The notes below the pieces were generated by a model. It did not search any database and was not told the origin of the DNA. It saw only the letters and a program-made list of their open reading frames with translations. A stretch of DNA of 64,000 nt from Bryopsis sp. KO-2023 (lineage: Eukaryota > Chlorophyta > Ulvophyceae > Bryopsidales > Bryopsidaceae). Each line of letters begins with the position of its first letter. Positions within the stretch are counted from its first letter, which is position 1. The position numbers were made by a program, and so were the translations under genes. The DNA lies in contig BSYQ01000003.1 in NCBI GenBank assembly GCA_030272585.1, positions 2,728,001 through 2,792,000 of the forward strand. Reading direction: 5' to 3'. Below, piece after piece: positions 33,490 to 44,580 of the stretch.

Positions 33490-35544
33490 ATGGGAGAGGA
33501 CGTGGAAACAAGGACACAAGGGTTAGATGACCTGTCCGCGCAATGGACTGCATTGAAAGTACGACGCAATGTGAGTCAGTGGCGACGAATTTGTACGTCG
33601 CAAGAGGTACTGCGAGTTATCTCAGGTGGTGTGAAAGTGCGGTTTGATGGTGTACCACGAACGCAGCAGTTCAGTGGATCTTTTCTTAAGTCAGAAACTC
33701 AAAGAAAAGAATGGAGAGAAATCAGAAAGGATTATCTAGAGAAGGGTGCTATTAGCATCGTGGATAATCCTGATAAATCGGCTCATGTCAGCCGATCTTT
33801 TTTGGTACCAAAAAAAGATGAATTTGGGAATAGAACTGGGCAGCGTCTGATAATAGACCTGAGGCCTTTAAATGCACAGGTGTTGCCCTATCCTGTGCAT
33901 TACGAGGATTTGCGCTCGTTGCCTCATATGCTGCGCCAGAACGATTTTTTGATTAAGTTCGATTTGAAGGACGCCTTTTTTCACGTCGGGATTCATCCAG
34001 ATCATAAGAAATTCTTTCAATTCGAAGTGGATGGTGAACGTTTCCAATGCGAGGTGTTGCCGTTTGGATTCAGGGGTTCGCCTAAAATTTATTGTGATTT
34101 GATTAAGAATTTGGTCAGGTTTTTGAGAAACCCAGGGATGATAAAAGAAATGAAAAAAGAGGGAACAGATGATTTTTTATACGAGTACTGGAAGCGTTAT
34201 AGAAACGAGAAGAGAGTGAGATTGACGTGGTACTTGGATGATTTTCTCTGCATGCATTCCTCGGCTGCAGAGTTGAGAATTTTTGGTCGAATCATCAGAG
34301 GAATATTCGATCAGATGGGGATATCGTGGAAGGACTCCAAGTGTGTGTGGGATCCCCGCCAGAAGCTGCAACATTTGGGGTTCCTCGTTGACAGCAAGGC
34401 AGCGTTGTTTGTGCTCCCACCACACAGGCTGGAGCGCCTTCGAAAACATGCTCTGACCCTGCGACTGCAGATCCTCAGGAGTGGCCGTCGCATACCGGCC
34501 AGGAAATTGGATTCTTTTCTGGGTTTCGCCCAGTCATGCGCCCCCGCAATCAAAGGAACGAGGTTCTGGCTGCGCCACCTGTACGATTGTCTCAAAGGCA
34601 AGAAGAACTGGAGCACCAGAGTGCAGGTTTCACGGCCTGCCATCGCAGCACTGCGGTATTGGGAGCAGCTGTCTCCCGAGAAGACCACGATGTGCATATG
34701 GCGGCCACCTCATTCGGGAGACCTCGCGGTGGATGCCAGCTTGACGGGATGGGGAGCGTCTCTGAAGATCCATGAGAAGGCTTCGGAGGACGCCCCACCG
34801 ATGGCTTTGGCGGCAGGATTCTGGACGGGGGAAGAGCATATAAACCTACGAGAGCTGCAAGCAGTGGGTTTGGCAGTCAAGGCCTTCAAAGACAAGATCA
34901 GGGATCGGCGTTTGAAGTGCATCACCGACAGTCAGGTGATTGCTGCCATATTACGGAGTCAATGTTCGCGTTCGAGTCCGTTGTTCCAGGAGTACAAGCG
35001 GCTCTATTGGCTATTGGAAGCCATGAACATTGATTTCCAAGTGGAGTGGATTCCCAGCGCTCAGAACGTGTACCCGGATGCGCTGTCGCGGCTTTCGGAG
35101 AAGCAAGAGTACAGGTTGAACCCGAAGATCTTCGAGAAGCTGCAGGAGCGGTTTCATCTGACGATCGACCGCTTTGCCTCGTTGGGTACACGCCAGCTTG
35201 GGAGATTCAACAGTCTGGATCGCGAGCCAGGGACGGAGGGGACGAATTGCATGAATCAGAGCTTGGACCTGTGGAGGGCGGAGAGGAACTGGGTGTTCCC
35301 TCCCATCGAGAACGTTCCAGAAGTAGTGAAGCACCTTCTGGAGCACTCCCTCCCATGCCTGCTGTTGGTGCCACGTTGGTTGGACCGATGGTGGCATCAA
35401 GACCTGATGGCTGAGGCAACTCTGATCACAGTTCTGAATCCCAATGCGGCGACGATCCTGCCCGGGAGATTCGGAGGGCAAACACCTCCAGGCGCGAGCT
35501 ATTGGCGCTGGAGCGTTTTCAAGACGGGTTTGCCAGGATGGTAA
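33490..35544 (+). CDS. DIRS-order reverse transcriptase-RNase H polyprotein
   Basis: 684 residues from ATG 33490. RT motifs in order: FLVPKKDEFGNRTGQRLIID (about 104-123), KFDLKDAFFHVGIH (about 156), LPFGFRGSPKIY (about 190) and the catalytic WYLDDFL (Asp about 249-250). RNase H acidic residues follow: Asp in AVDAS (about 415), Glu in NLREL (about 455), Asp in TDSQ (about 479) and Asp in YPDALSRL (about 529). The C-terminal domain (HLTIDRFASLGTRQLGRFNS and following) is the conserved extension found after RNase H in DIRS and Ngaro elements. A TTG codon at 33478 is in frame upstream, but ATG is preferred. The ORF is uninterrupted, so the copy is recent or selected. Confidence 0.9.
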   Translation: MGEDVETRTQGLDDLSAQWTALKVRRNVSQWRRICTSQEVLRVISGGVKVRFDGVPRTQQFSGSFLKSETQRKEWREIRKDYLEKGAISIVDNPDKSAHVSRSFLVPKKDEFGNRTGQRLIIDLRPLNAQVLPYPVHYEDLRSLPHMLRQNDFLIKFDLKDAFFHVGIHPDHKKFFQFEVDGERFQCEVLPFGFRGSPKIYCDLIKNLVRFLRNPGMIKEMKKEGTDDFLYEYWKRYRNEKRVRLTWYLDDFLCMHSSAAELRIFGRIIRGIFDQMGISWKDSKCVWDPRQKLQHLGFLVDSKAALFVLPPHRLERLRKHALTLRLQILRSGRRIPARKLDSFLGFAQSCAPAIKGTRFWLRHLYDCLKGKKNWSTRVQVSRPAIAALRYWEQLSPEKTTMCIWRPPHSGDLAVDASLTGWGASLKIHEKASEDAPPMALAAGFWTGEEHINLRELQAVGLAVKAFKDKIRDRRLKCITDSQVIAAILRSQCSRSSPLFQEYKRLYWLLEAMNIDFQVEWIPSAQNVYPDALSRLSEKQEYRLNPKIFEKLQERFHLTIDRFASLGTRQLGRFNSLDREPGTEGTNCMNQSLDLWRAERNWVFPPIENVPEVVKHLLEHSLPCLLLVPRWLDRWWHQDLMAEATLITVLNPNAATILPGRFGGQTPPGASYWRWSVFKTGLPGW

Positions 35545-36460
35545 CCTGTTGGTTTTTTGGTTTATTGGTGCGACAAAATCATCGCCATCGATCTGGAGCG
35601 ACAGGTGATTTTGCTTTCGCAGTGGTTGGAAACAATGGAACAGTTTTGCACGTTTGGGCACGAGGAAACAACTGGGGATCCCGTTCCAACAGTGTGGCAA
35701 AGTCCTCTTAACGAGAAGAAAGAGGCAAAATTTTTGGTTCCGTATCGTGGGGGAAGACTTTGGAGCATTCCGACGCTCAGGAACAGGAGGGGCGGTGCTG
35801 GTTTCTGGTGATACCTTCAAGTCCAGTGGCACTCTGAAGTCCAGCAGCGCCACCTCCACATTTTATTCGATATCGAGCCTGATGTGGCTCTTTTGGGTAC
35901 AACTTGCTGATAATCACGTCGCTGGTCAATGGGCTGCTGACCGGGTGAACATGCACCTGCAACGGAGGATGGACTCCACGCGTTCCCGGCAGCCATACTA
36001 GAGGTATTTGGCAGCTCTGCCCAATGACACCACTATCGAGGTGTGGCACGACGTGTTGTTGTGCATTTTAATATTTCTGCTATCGATGGCATTTGCCCGG
36101 CGAGGCATTCTTGGTAATAGGAGGAAACAATAAAACAAGGAGGCCATGTGCGGGAAAGCAATCAGGCTCTCGTGGCCCACGTTTTCTAGAATTATGCCTC
36201 TGGCGATTGGATGAGCTACCAGCTCTGAGGGAGGGGCTCCAGCAGCAGTCAATACGGACATCCCAGGTAGAGGGTCCACGTTCGGGTCCATTGGAGCGGG
36301 TTCTTCAAGGTGGCTTAACCGAACGTGGACTTGACGGCGCCTGCAGACCCCTTGGGCCCCCGCTTGTTCCTTGTTTCCTTGTTCGCGGGATCGAAGGCAT
36401 CTTCCGCTGTGCTGGTGAGCGAGGACTCCCTGCCCCCATCACGCGCATCGATGGTTATGG
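35545..36460 (+). other. Degenerate region where a tyrosine recombinase would be expected
   Basis: About 0.9 kb between the RT-RNase H ORF and repeat B1. The frames are short (84, 115 and 125 codons), with several stops. I could not find the R / HxxR / Y arrangement of a tyrosine recombinase in any frame. It is either a decayed recombinase or an unrelated 3' region. Confidence 0.4.
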
Positions 36461-36634
36461 GGCAAAATGATTCTATCAAAACAATGGCTGTGTTTATTGG
36501 GACAATTCTGGTTTTTATTTTAAGATGAAACAGAAACAGAATTACAAGAATTTTAAGATGCTGTATTTTATTATTTAGTGTTCATGTGTGTCCGTGTTCT
36601 TGGGTGGGACTGCCCCAACGATTTTCCGTCATAA
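36461..36634 (+). repeat. Repeat B1 of the DIRS-order element
   Basis: 174 bases, matching B2 at 37050-37223. It contains a stray cagaaacagaattacaag like the LINE tail and ends gtcataa, the element's right terminus. Confidence 0.95.
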
Positions 36635-36915
36635 ATGTCTTCAACGTCAGTTGAAAAGTTTATGCGGCAGTTGGGCACAGGGCGGGTAGTTTCGTGATTG
36701 TGGAGGTACTTGGCTTAGCTGTACTCGTTTGAGTGGTCAGGATTTGATGTGCGTATTCGGTGGTTCTGGTGCTGCCAGGGTGGCAGTCAGACATTTAGTT
36801 TGTGCGGTTCTGATTGCAGCATTACAATGCACAGCACAGCACCGCTGTACGACTGTAGTGCTGCACAGCAAGGATATAAGCGGGCCATTTGTTTTGCTAA
36901 CCACTTTTCTGCTCT
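36635..36915 (+). repeat. Repeat A2 of the DIRS-order element
   Basis: 281 bases, matching A1 with the LINE removed. B1 and A2 abut directly, so the junction gtcataa/atgtcttc equals the two element ends joined. Confidence 0.95.
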
Positions 36916-37049
36916 CCCACCCACCCGCCCGGTCTATCGGCTTTTTGAATTACATTAGGAAGTTTGGATAAATGGGTTTTTATGGATTTTATGGGTTTTT
37001 GTCGCTCTCTGGCTCCGAAAAGCCAAACTGGGATATTCTTCTTTGAGAA

Positions 37050-37223
37050 GGCAAAATGATTCTATCAAAACAATGGCTGTGTTTATTGGGACAATTCTGG
37101 TTTTTATTTTAAGATGAAACAGAAACAGAATTACAAGAATTTTAAGATGCTGTATTTTATTATTTAGTGTTCATGTGTGTCCGTGTTCTTGGGTGGGACT
37201 GCCCCAACGATTTTCCGTCATAA
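37050..37223 (+). repeat. Repeat B2 of the DIRS-order element
   Basis: Second copy of B, at the element's right end. It is separated from A2 by 134 bases of unique, G/T-rich spacer. Confidence 0.95.
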
Positions 37224-37838
37224 ACTCGTCGTCCATTATTGCAGACATCATAAATAAAAACTTTCGTCAGAAAAGCCTCAGCGTGAGCAAAGGTCCTTGC
37301 TGAAAAAAGGAGTTGGTCTGTGAGTGAGCTTTGTGGTTTGTGGTGCACGGGGAAATTGAGGATTGTTTTTCGTGGACGACTATTCCTTGTCCTGTTTGTT
37401 AGTCCAAGACCAAGACCACGTACTTCCTTTTTTCTTTTTCTGTCCCGCAGATCGTTCGTTTTGGTGTCCCGCAGATCGTTCGCTTTGGTGTCCTCCAGTC
37501 ACGACGAGTGTCGACCACCCACGCCGGAGTGGCGACCTTTTCAGCGACCACGACTTGTTTTGATTACCCTTTCGTTCGTGTCAACACGTAGTGGCGCTCT
37601 CTTTCTCTGTCCGACTCCGCCACGAGTGTTTCTGTCGCCTTTCACTGTTCCACTTTGGGACAAAGGCACCCAGTGGCCAACTGTGCCGACAAATCAACTC
37701 GAGTCCTTCCTTGCACACAATAGCGAACGCCCTTTGTCAAAAAGTACTGACGTCCAAGTTTATACCCAGCACTAACGACGTTTTCTACTTTTACCAAGAC
37801 GTCAGGAAGTCAAAATCCTTCCCACAACGACTCAATCG

Positions 37839-38048
37839 GTGTTCCGGGTTTCTTTTTCTTGGGAACGTTTTTTGGCAATACTTTCTGATACATTGATTCC
37901 TTAGTGATGGGTCTCTCGTTGATTGTACTGGGGTTTTATTGGAGACTTCATCTTCTGTGGACTTTTGGACATGGCTGAGACATTGTGTGTGGTTGCAACA
38001 GGGCGGATTGGCCCTTCGCAACATGTAATTTCTGTTTCTGTTTCTGTT
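37839..38048 (+). mobile_element. LINE-B 3'-end fragment upstream of C ORF, unit 3
   Basis: 210 bases of LINE-B 3' UTR with hairpin and (ttctgt)n tail. Flanked by tcaatcg (37832-37838, 38049-38055); the empty site in unit 2 is near 26957. Confidence 0.9.
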
Positions 38049-38343
38049 TCAATCGACTCAGCCAGCACGCACCCAACACGCGACTGACACAACTCTTCAC
38101 GATGGCAAGCCGCAAGAGCGAAGAAACAGACCCCCAAGAGCCAAAGTTCCGCTGGTCGAAAAAAGTTGTTACTTGAAAGATGGTACAGATCTCGCTGAAA
38201 AAAACAGATGGCTTTTCGATTCTTGCCTTCAGTTGGGTGTTATCGTCGCATCAAAAACGATGGTCTGGTCGACAAGAACGACTCCAAAATATATCTGGAC
38301 ACCCAAGGGGCTCTCTTTTCGACCAGGCCACCGGTTTCGACAC

Positions 38344-40368
38344 ATGTAATTTCTGTTTCTGTTTCTGTTTCAGAAACAGAAACAGAAATTACATGTTGCG
38401 AAGGGCCAATCCGCCCTGTTGCAACCACATACAATGTCTCAGCCATGTCCAAAAGTCCACAGAAGATGAAGTCTCCAATAAAACCCCAGTACAATCAACG
38501 AGAGACCCATCACTAAGGAATCAATGTATCAGAAAGTATTGCCAAAAAACGTTCCCAAGAAAAAGAAACCCGGAACACCAAGCAACAACCAAAAGGAGAG
38601 CGAAAACTACTGTCAAACATTACATTCAGAGGCTTTTGCCTTGCTTCGAACGTTGGGACACGATTCACTCATGTATGTCGTTGCAACAGGGCGGTTTGCC
38701 CTACGCAACTTGTAATCCTTGTATCCTTGTACTGTCAAACGCCCACCACAAACGACCAACAAACAAAACGAAACAAACAAACACAAAACAAACAAACAAA
38801 AACCACGTCACGGCTGAGCCTCAAGCCACTGAGCTCGAAAATCCAACGCCCGACCAAGGTAAACAGCCACCCGATACTGACCCGGCAAATTGAACAAACG
38901 ACGCAACGAAAACCCCGATTCAGACACAACCGATCCCACACGCAAACCAGAATACAACGGACAAAAGAACAGGAAATGCCGCTCGTTCTCAGCCGTCCTG
39001 TTGCCTTGCGACAAACAATAAGGACAGAAACGCTCGTGCAAAGGCACATCCCTCCGTAGCAGATCCGCCACGTCGATCTCCAAACCGTGCAAACGCGCAC
39101 GAAAACGCACCCACACCGTCCGCAGCCCCACATCCTCGAAAGAAGACAGCGCCCTCGAGTAGCCGAACACCGGCTTGAACACGTTGTAAAACGCAACAAT
39201 ACGAGGATGTCCCGAACGAAGACGAGCCACAATGTCCGCCTTATACGCCGCGGTCCACGACGCAAGGTCCACTTCTCCAGATCCATCGAATCCAGGAGCA
39301 AATCGGCGCACCATATCCTTGAACAAAACCCACCAAGAGCGCTGAGAGACCGTGGCTTCCGATTGGAGCCAAACGATCAACTGCCGAGCCGGATGGTCGA
39401 CAGGCAAAGTCATCATACGATTCCAAAACCGAACCGCGTTCTTGTTGAAGTAGTAGAGGATCGGCAGAGCACCCATCTCCAAATACACCACATTGCGAAG
39501 CGTCCTCACGGGAAGCCGCAACACCCGCTTCAGAAAACGAATCTGCAAACCGTTGAACGCATCCTTGTGCGCCTGAGTCAAGAAGAAGCACCAAACTGGC
39601 GCCGCATACTGAACCTTCCCCAAAACATACATGCGAAACAGAGACAGAAGCGTCTTCGGATCGCGAAGCCCCAGATCCCCGGATCGAGCCAACAAGCGCC
39701 CCACCGCCGCCTGTCCGTTTTGCAGAGTCCTGTCGATATGATTTCCAAACACGTTCACGTTGCCCGGACCATCCTTGAAGAAAACTCCCAAATATTTCAT
39801 CGTCGATTGCAGCTCCACATCCACACCGTTGAGAGACACAGTCGTGAGCCCCCGCGCATTCACCACCATCCCTTCCGTCTTCTCCAGATTCGTCTTCACT
39901 CCCCAATCGTGCTCATACTGCCCCAGCACATCACCAACAGCCGAGACATCCTCCACAGACGAGCACGGCACCAGCGTGTCGTCCGCAAAGATGAGCGCCA
40001 CAATGATCGCCAAACCCAGAACGATGTGGCTAACCTGCGCCCCCTCCAGCAGCCGCGGCAAGTTGTCATGATATAACGTGAAAAGCAGCGGACTGAACGG
40101 ACAGCCCTGACGAACGCCCCTGCCGATTCCAAACGGCGCCGTGCACCCCTTCGTCCCACGAACCACCGCCGTCGAGTTCTCGTACATGAACGTCAGTACA
40201 ACAAAAAAGGGATCAGCCAGGCCCAACCTCCGCAAGTGCAGCCACAATCGCGAATGGCTAACGCTATCGTACGCCTTCTCCAAATCCAGCGATAACAGAA
40301 TCAACAAAGCACCAGACCGCCGCGCCTTGTACAACAAACCCCAAGTCACCAAAATCCACGAAAATTCT
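38344..40368 (-). mobile_element. LINE-B, 5'-truncated, unit 3
   Basis: Copy of 27253-29277 in the second 11,091-base segment, including the palindrome (38342-38396) and the nested LINE-A fragment (38619-38729). Confidence 0.95.
38808..40352 (-). pseudogene. LINE-B ORF2 fragment, unit 3
   Basis: Encodes the same 514 residues as 27717-29261, with FADD and the cysteine-histidine motif intact. Confidence 0.9.
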
Positions 40369-41082
40369 GTTTCGACACCGACAAGAGGTTTCTGGGCGCG
40401 AGGAAAACATCCTCACTGAGCTTCTTTGTATGTTGGGTGCTGCAGTGTTTGCTGACATGTGTACTCAGACAGATCGCAGTTCTCTGGTACCAAACACATT
40501 GGTGGAGGGATTCGTTGAGACTGATGTGGCTTTCGCAACCCAAAAGGATGCTATGGAGAGTGTTACGTCTGGGCTTTCTTCACTTGAATCGAAGTTGCTT
40601 TCGGCGGAAGCACAGTTATCGCGATATGAGGTGGCTTTGACACGTGTGGATGCTTTGCCAACAACTGAAGAGACCATCTCCTTGCGATCCGAATGGATCA
40701 GTGAGATGAACACTCAACAGGCTTTGTTGACAACATTGCGCGCTACAGTTGCATTGGCCGATCTTGCATCTGGTGTGGCTGATGGTGAGCGGTCAGGGTC
40801 AGCCCCACCAAGTGTGGCTTCTAGTCGATCTCTGATGGGGGAGATGCCTGCTGCTGGTACATCGTGGCCTAATTATGTCACATTACATGCTTCTGTGCTT
40901 GCGCAAGGACGTCGTTTCATAGAGTCACGGGCTGAGTTAAAAATGCTTTACTCGCATGTGGATTTGTAAGAGGGCTTGCCATCGTCTCGGGAGGTGGTTG
41001 ATGCACGTTCTCATTTGAACACCCAGATATCGGGGTCTGTCTCTTCTTATAAGCTTGCTAGGGATGAGTACTTCAGGAGTCG

Positions 41083-42097
41083 TTTTATTTGTACCGGAAT
41101 GCGTTGAAGTTTTGGAATCGACTGATGCAATTGCCGGCGACGCATCCCACGCGGGCGATGCTGTTCTGGTTGCGTGGTCAGCCGGATTCTCGGCGTTCTT
41201 GGTGGGTCCAGTTTCGTGATATGGTGAGACGCTCTGTTCCACAGTTCGATGGGTTTGTGGAGGTGGACGTGGCGACCTGGGCGCGTGCCTACAAGGCAGA
41301 TATTGTGGGTCAGTTGCGTTCTCGACATCCGCGTATCGTGGCGTATTACAATCGGTTCAAACCGACGTTTTGTTACACGAACGCGTTGTCTTCTTTTACG
41401 GATTTGGGTTTGCGTACGACTTGGGTGCGTTTTCGGGCTCGTCTTCACGGTTTGGAGATCGATGCTGTGGACTTGAGTGATAGAGACGTGCCTTTGAACG
41501 AGAGGTATTGTCCGTTCTGTTTGGATGCTGGGGTTTCGACGCCTGAAAACGAGGTGCATTTTCTTTTTGCTTGTCCGCTTTATGTGCGGTTGCGTGTGAA
41601 CTCGGTCGTGGAAGAGAGTCGTGGCTCTCTGTTTCGTTTGTTTAATTGTCCGGGGCAGGTTCGTGTGGCTGTTCATATTCGCCGGGCGCTCGCCTTGCGT
41701 AGGGAGTGGTTGGACGCTCGCTCGTTGTGAGCTTGTAGCGACTGGTGGTGTTTGTTTTTCGTTGTTCTGGATGTTTCGTTTGATGGGGAAGTTGATGTTC
41801 TTTGTTGTTTGCTCTGTTTGTTGGGCGCTCGCTATGGTTTTCTGAGTTGGAAGCGACCGATTCTTGTGTTTGGTTTTATGTTTTGACGTTTGGGCTCTTT
41901 CTTGAGTTTCGATTGGGGATTTCTGGTTTCAGAGACGTTGGAGATCTTTTTTTGTTTTAGGAGATTTTGTTCATTTAGGAGTTGATTACATTCAGAGGCT
42001 TTTGCCTTGCTTCGAACGTTGGGACACGCTTCACTCATGTATGTCGTTGCAACAGGGCGGTTTGCCCTACGCAACTTGTAATTCTGTTTCTGTTTCT
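41083..42097 (+). mobile_element. LINE-A, 5'-truncated, unit 3
   Basis: Copy of 29992-31006, with the same variants as unit 2. Confidence 0.9.
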
Positions 42098-42247
42098 GAG
42101 TCGGTCACGATTGGAAACGTTAGATGAACATTTGTTTCATCAATATGGTGATGAGAGCGTGTGGGAATATCCAGATGGTTATTTGGAGGTTCTTTGCTCT
42201 GAGGAGGATTGAGTTCTGGGTTTGGATGATGAGTTCTAGTCCTACAC

Positions 42248-42577
42248 TCGGGACGTTTTGTGGACGTTTGTGTTCTTGGTTATTTTTTCGTTGTCGGGCG
42301 CTCGCTTTGGTCTTCTGTGTTTGCAGCGACCGATTCTGGTGTTTGTGGTGCTTTTGTTTCGAGGTTTGGGCTCTTTCTCGAGTCTCGATCGGGTATTTTA
42401 GGTTTCAGAGATGTAAGAGATCTTTTTATTTTTAGGACATTTCGTTTTTTAGGAGATGCATACAGAAAGAGGCTTTTGCCTTGCTTCCAACGTTGGGACA
42501 ACGATTCACTCATGTATGTCGTTGCAACAGGGCGGTTTGCCCTACGCAACTTGTAATTCTGTTTCTGTTTCTGTTTC
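42248..42577 (+). mobile_element. Older LINE-A relative, 3' UTR only, unit 3
   Basis: Copy of 31157-31486. Confidence 0.75.
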
Positions 42578-42891
42578 ACCCCCAGCTTTTGTGCCAACAT
42601 GAACAACGGTTCATCGGGTTGGTTGATGATCATTTCCATCGCATCCGCCTTTTGTTTTTCGGGCACCACCTCCGATTCCAAAATTGCATGAAGTCCCCCC
42701 CCGATTTGCCCGTCTTGTCGGGGTATCAGGTTATGTCTTCAACGTCAGTTGAAAAGTTTATGCGGCAGTTGGGCACAGGGCGGGTAGTTTCGTGATTGTG
42801 GAGGTACTTGGCTTAGCTGTACTCGTTTGAGTGGTCAGGATTTGATGTGCGTATTCGGTGGTTCTGGTGCTGCCAGGGTGGCAGTCAGACA

Positions 42892-44053
42892 GAAACAGAA
42901 ACAGAAACAGAATTACAAGTTGCGTAGGGCAAACCGCCCTGTTGCAACGACATACATGAGTGAATTGTGTCCCAACGTTCGAAGCAAGGCAAAAGCCTCT
43001 GAATGTAATCAACTCCTAAATGAACAAAATCTCCTAAAACAAAAAAGTTCCAACGTCGCTGAAACCAGAAATCCCCAATCGAAACTCAAGAAAGAGCCCA
43101 AACGTCAAAACATAAAACCAAACACAAGAATCGGTCGCTTCCAACTCAGAAACCCAGAGCGAGCGCCCAACAAACAAAGCAAACAACAAAGAACACCAAC
43201 TTCCCCATCAAACGAAACATCCAGAACAACGAAAAACAAACACCACCAGTCGCGACAAGCCCACTACGAACGAGCGTCCAACCACTCCCTACGCAAGGCG
43301 AGCGCCCGGCGAATATAAACAGCCACACGAACCTGCCCCGGACAATTAAACAAACGAAACAGAGAGCCACGACTCTCTTCCACGACCGAGTTCACACGCA
43401 ACCGCACATAAAGCGGACAAGCAAAAAGAAAATGCACCTCGTTTTCAGGCGTCGAAACCCCAGCGGCCAAACAAAACGGACAATACCTCTCGTTCAAAGG
43501 CACGTCTCTATCACTCAAGTCCACAGCATCGATCTCCAAACCGTGAAGACGAGCCCGAAAACGCACCCAAGTCGTACGCAAACCCAAATCCGTAAAAGAA
43601 GACAGCGCCTTCGTGTAACAAAACGTCGGTTTGAACCGATTGTAATACGCCACGATACGCGGATGTCGAGAACGCAACTGACCCACAATATCTGCCTTAT
43701 AGGCACGCGCCCAGGTCGCCACGTCCACCTCCACAAACCCATCGAACTGTGGAACAAAGCGTCTCACCATATCACGAAACTGGACCCACCAAGAACGCCG
43801 AGAATCCGGCTGACCACGCAACCAGAACAGCATCGCCCGCGTGGGATGCGTCGCCGGCAATTGCATCAGGCGATTCCAAAACTTCAACGCGTTCCGGTAC
43901 AAATAAAACGTGACCGGCAAAACACCACACTCCAAATACACGAAATTCTTCAGCGCCCTCGTCGGAAGACGTAGCACCGATTTTAGGTAACGCACCAACA
44001 GATCGTTCAGCTCCCGCTTGTGCTGCTGAGTCAGAAAGAACACCCAAACCGGC
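42892..44053 (-). mobile_element. LINE-A nested in repeat A1, copy 2
   Basis: Copy of 31801-32962, with the same gcagtcagaca flanks. Confidence 0.95.
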
Positions 44054-44580
44054 GCAGTCAGACATTTAGTTTGTGCGGTTCTGATTGCAGCATTACAATG
44101 CACAGCACAGCACCGCTGTACGACTGTAGTGCTGCACAGCAAGGATATAAGCGGGCCATTTGTTTTGCTAACCACTTTTCTGCTCTTCGAGCAGCCCAGC
44201 AACCTTTTGCTGGCTCCTTGTAAGGAGATCTCAGTGTGCGGAGCGACACTCTCTGGAAGAGGCTCATCAACGCGCACAACACCTACCTGGTCGCGACCTG
44301 GGGCACTACATCGACGAATTCGTGGAGGGGTCGCTTGTGAGCGGCCAAAACGACAATTCGCAGCCGCTGTCTCGCCCAAAACCACGTCCAAGGCACCTGC
44401 TGTTCGCTCCAAGTGCTGAGCTGCGCCGAACCCTTGCTCTGGTGTGCCAAATGATGGGGCCAGCAAGCTAGGGTTTGTACTGCTGTACCTGCGTGCTGTG
44501 AAGAAACGGGAATACAGGATCAGGAGCTACAAAGGGCGCTCACTAAGGGAAAAAGGAACGGAAACAGATTGACTGGGGTC

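Larger units (their letters stand above)
31642..37223 (+). mobile_element. DIRS-order (Ngaro/PAT-like) element with split direct repeats, copy 1
   Basis: Inserted at caggtt/actcg without any target duplication; the empty site is at 26339-26355. The layout is A1 - internal - B1 - A2 - spacer - B2. A is 281 bases (31642-31800 plus 32974-33095, and again 36635-36915). B is 174 bases (36461-36634 and 37050-37223). Split direct repeats and lack of target duplication are the marks of tyrosine-recombinase retrotransposons. The RT-RNase H ORF is intact, but I could not see a tyrosine recombinase in the remaining approx. 0.9 kb. A LINE-A copy sits inside A1. Confidence 0.85.
26960..38050 (+). repeat. 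11,091-base tandem segment, copy 1
   Basis: Matches 38051-49141 base for base apart from rare substitutions (for example gcgaaaaaac at 27026 versus gcgaagaaac at 38117). It contains one C unit with LINE-B, LINE-A, an older LINE-A relative, the DIRS-order element with its own nested LINE-A, and the 5' half of the next C unit with a LINE-B fragment. Confidence 0.85.
38102..42212 (+). pseudogene. C-unit ORF, unit 3
   Basis: Near-identical to unit 2, with the same four-base deletion, LINE-B and LINE-A insertions and TAA. Confidence 0.6.

Noticed and set aside
35011..35859. 282-codon minus ORF in the DIRS-order element (and its copy at 46102-46950)
   Set aside because: Antisense of the RNase H region; no recombinase or other domain visible.
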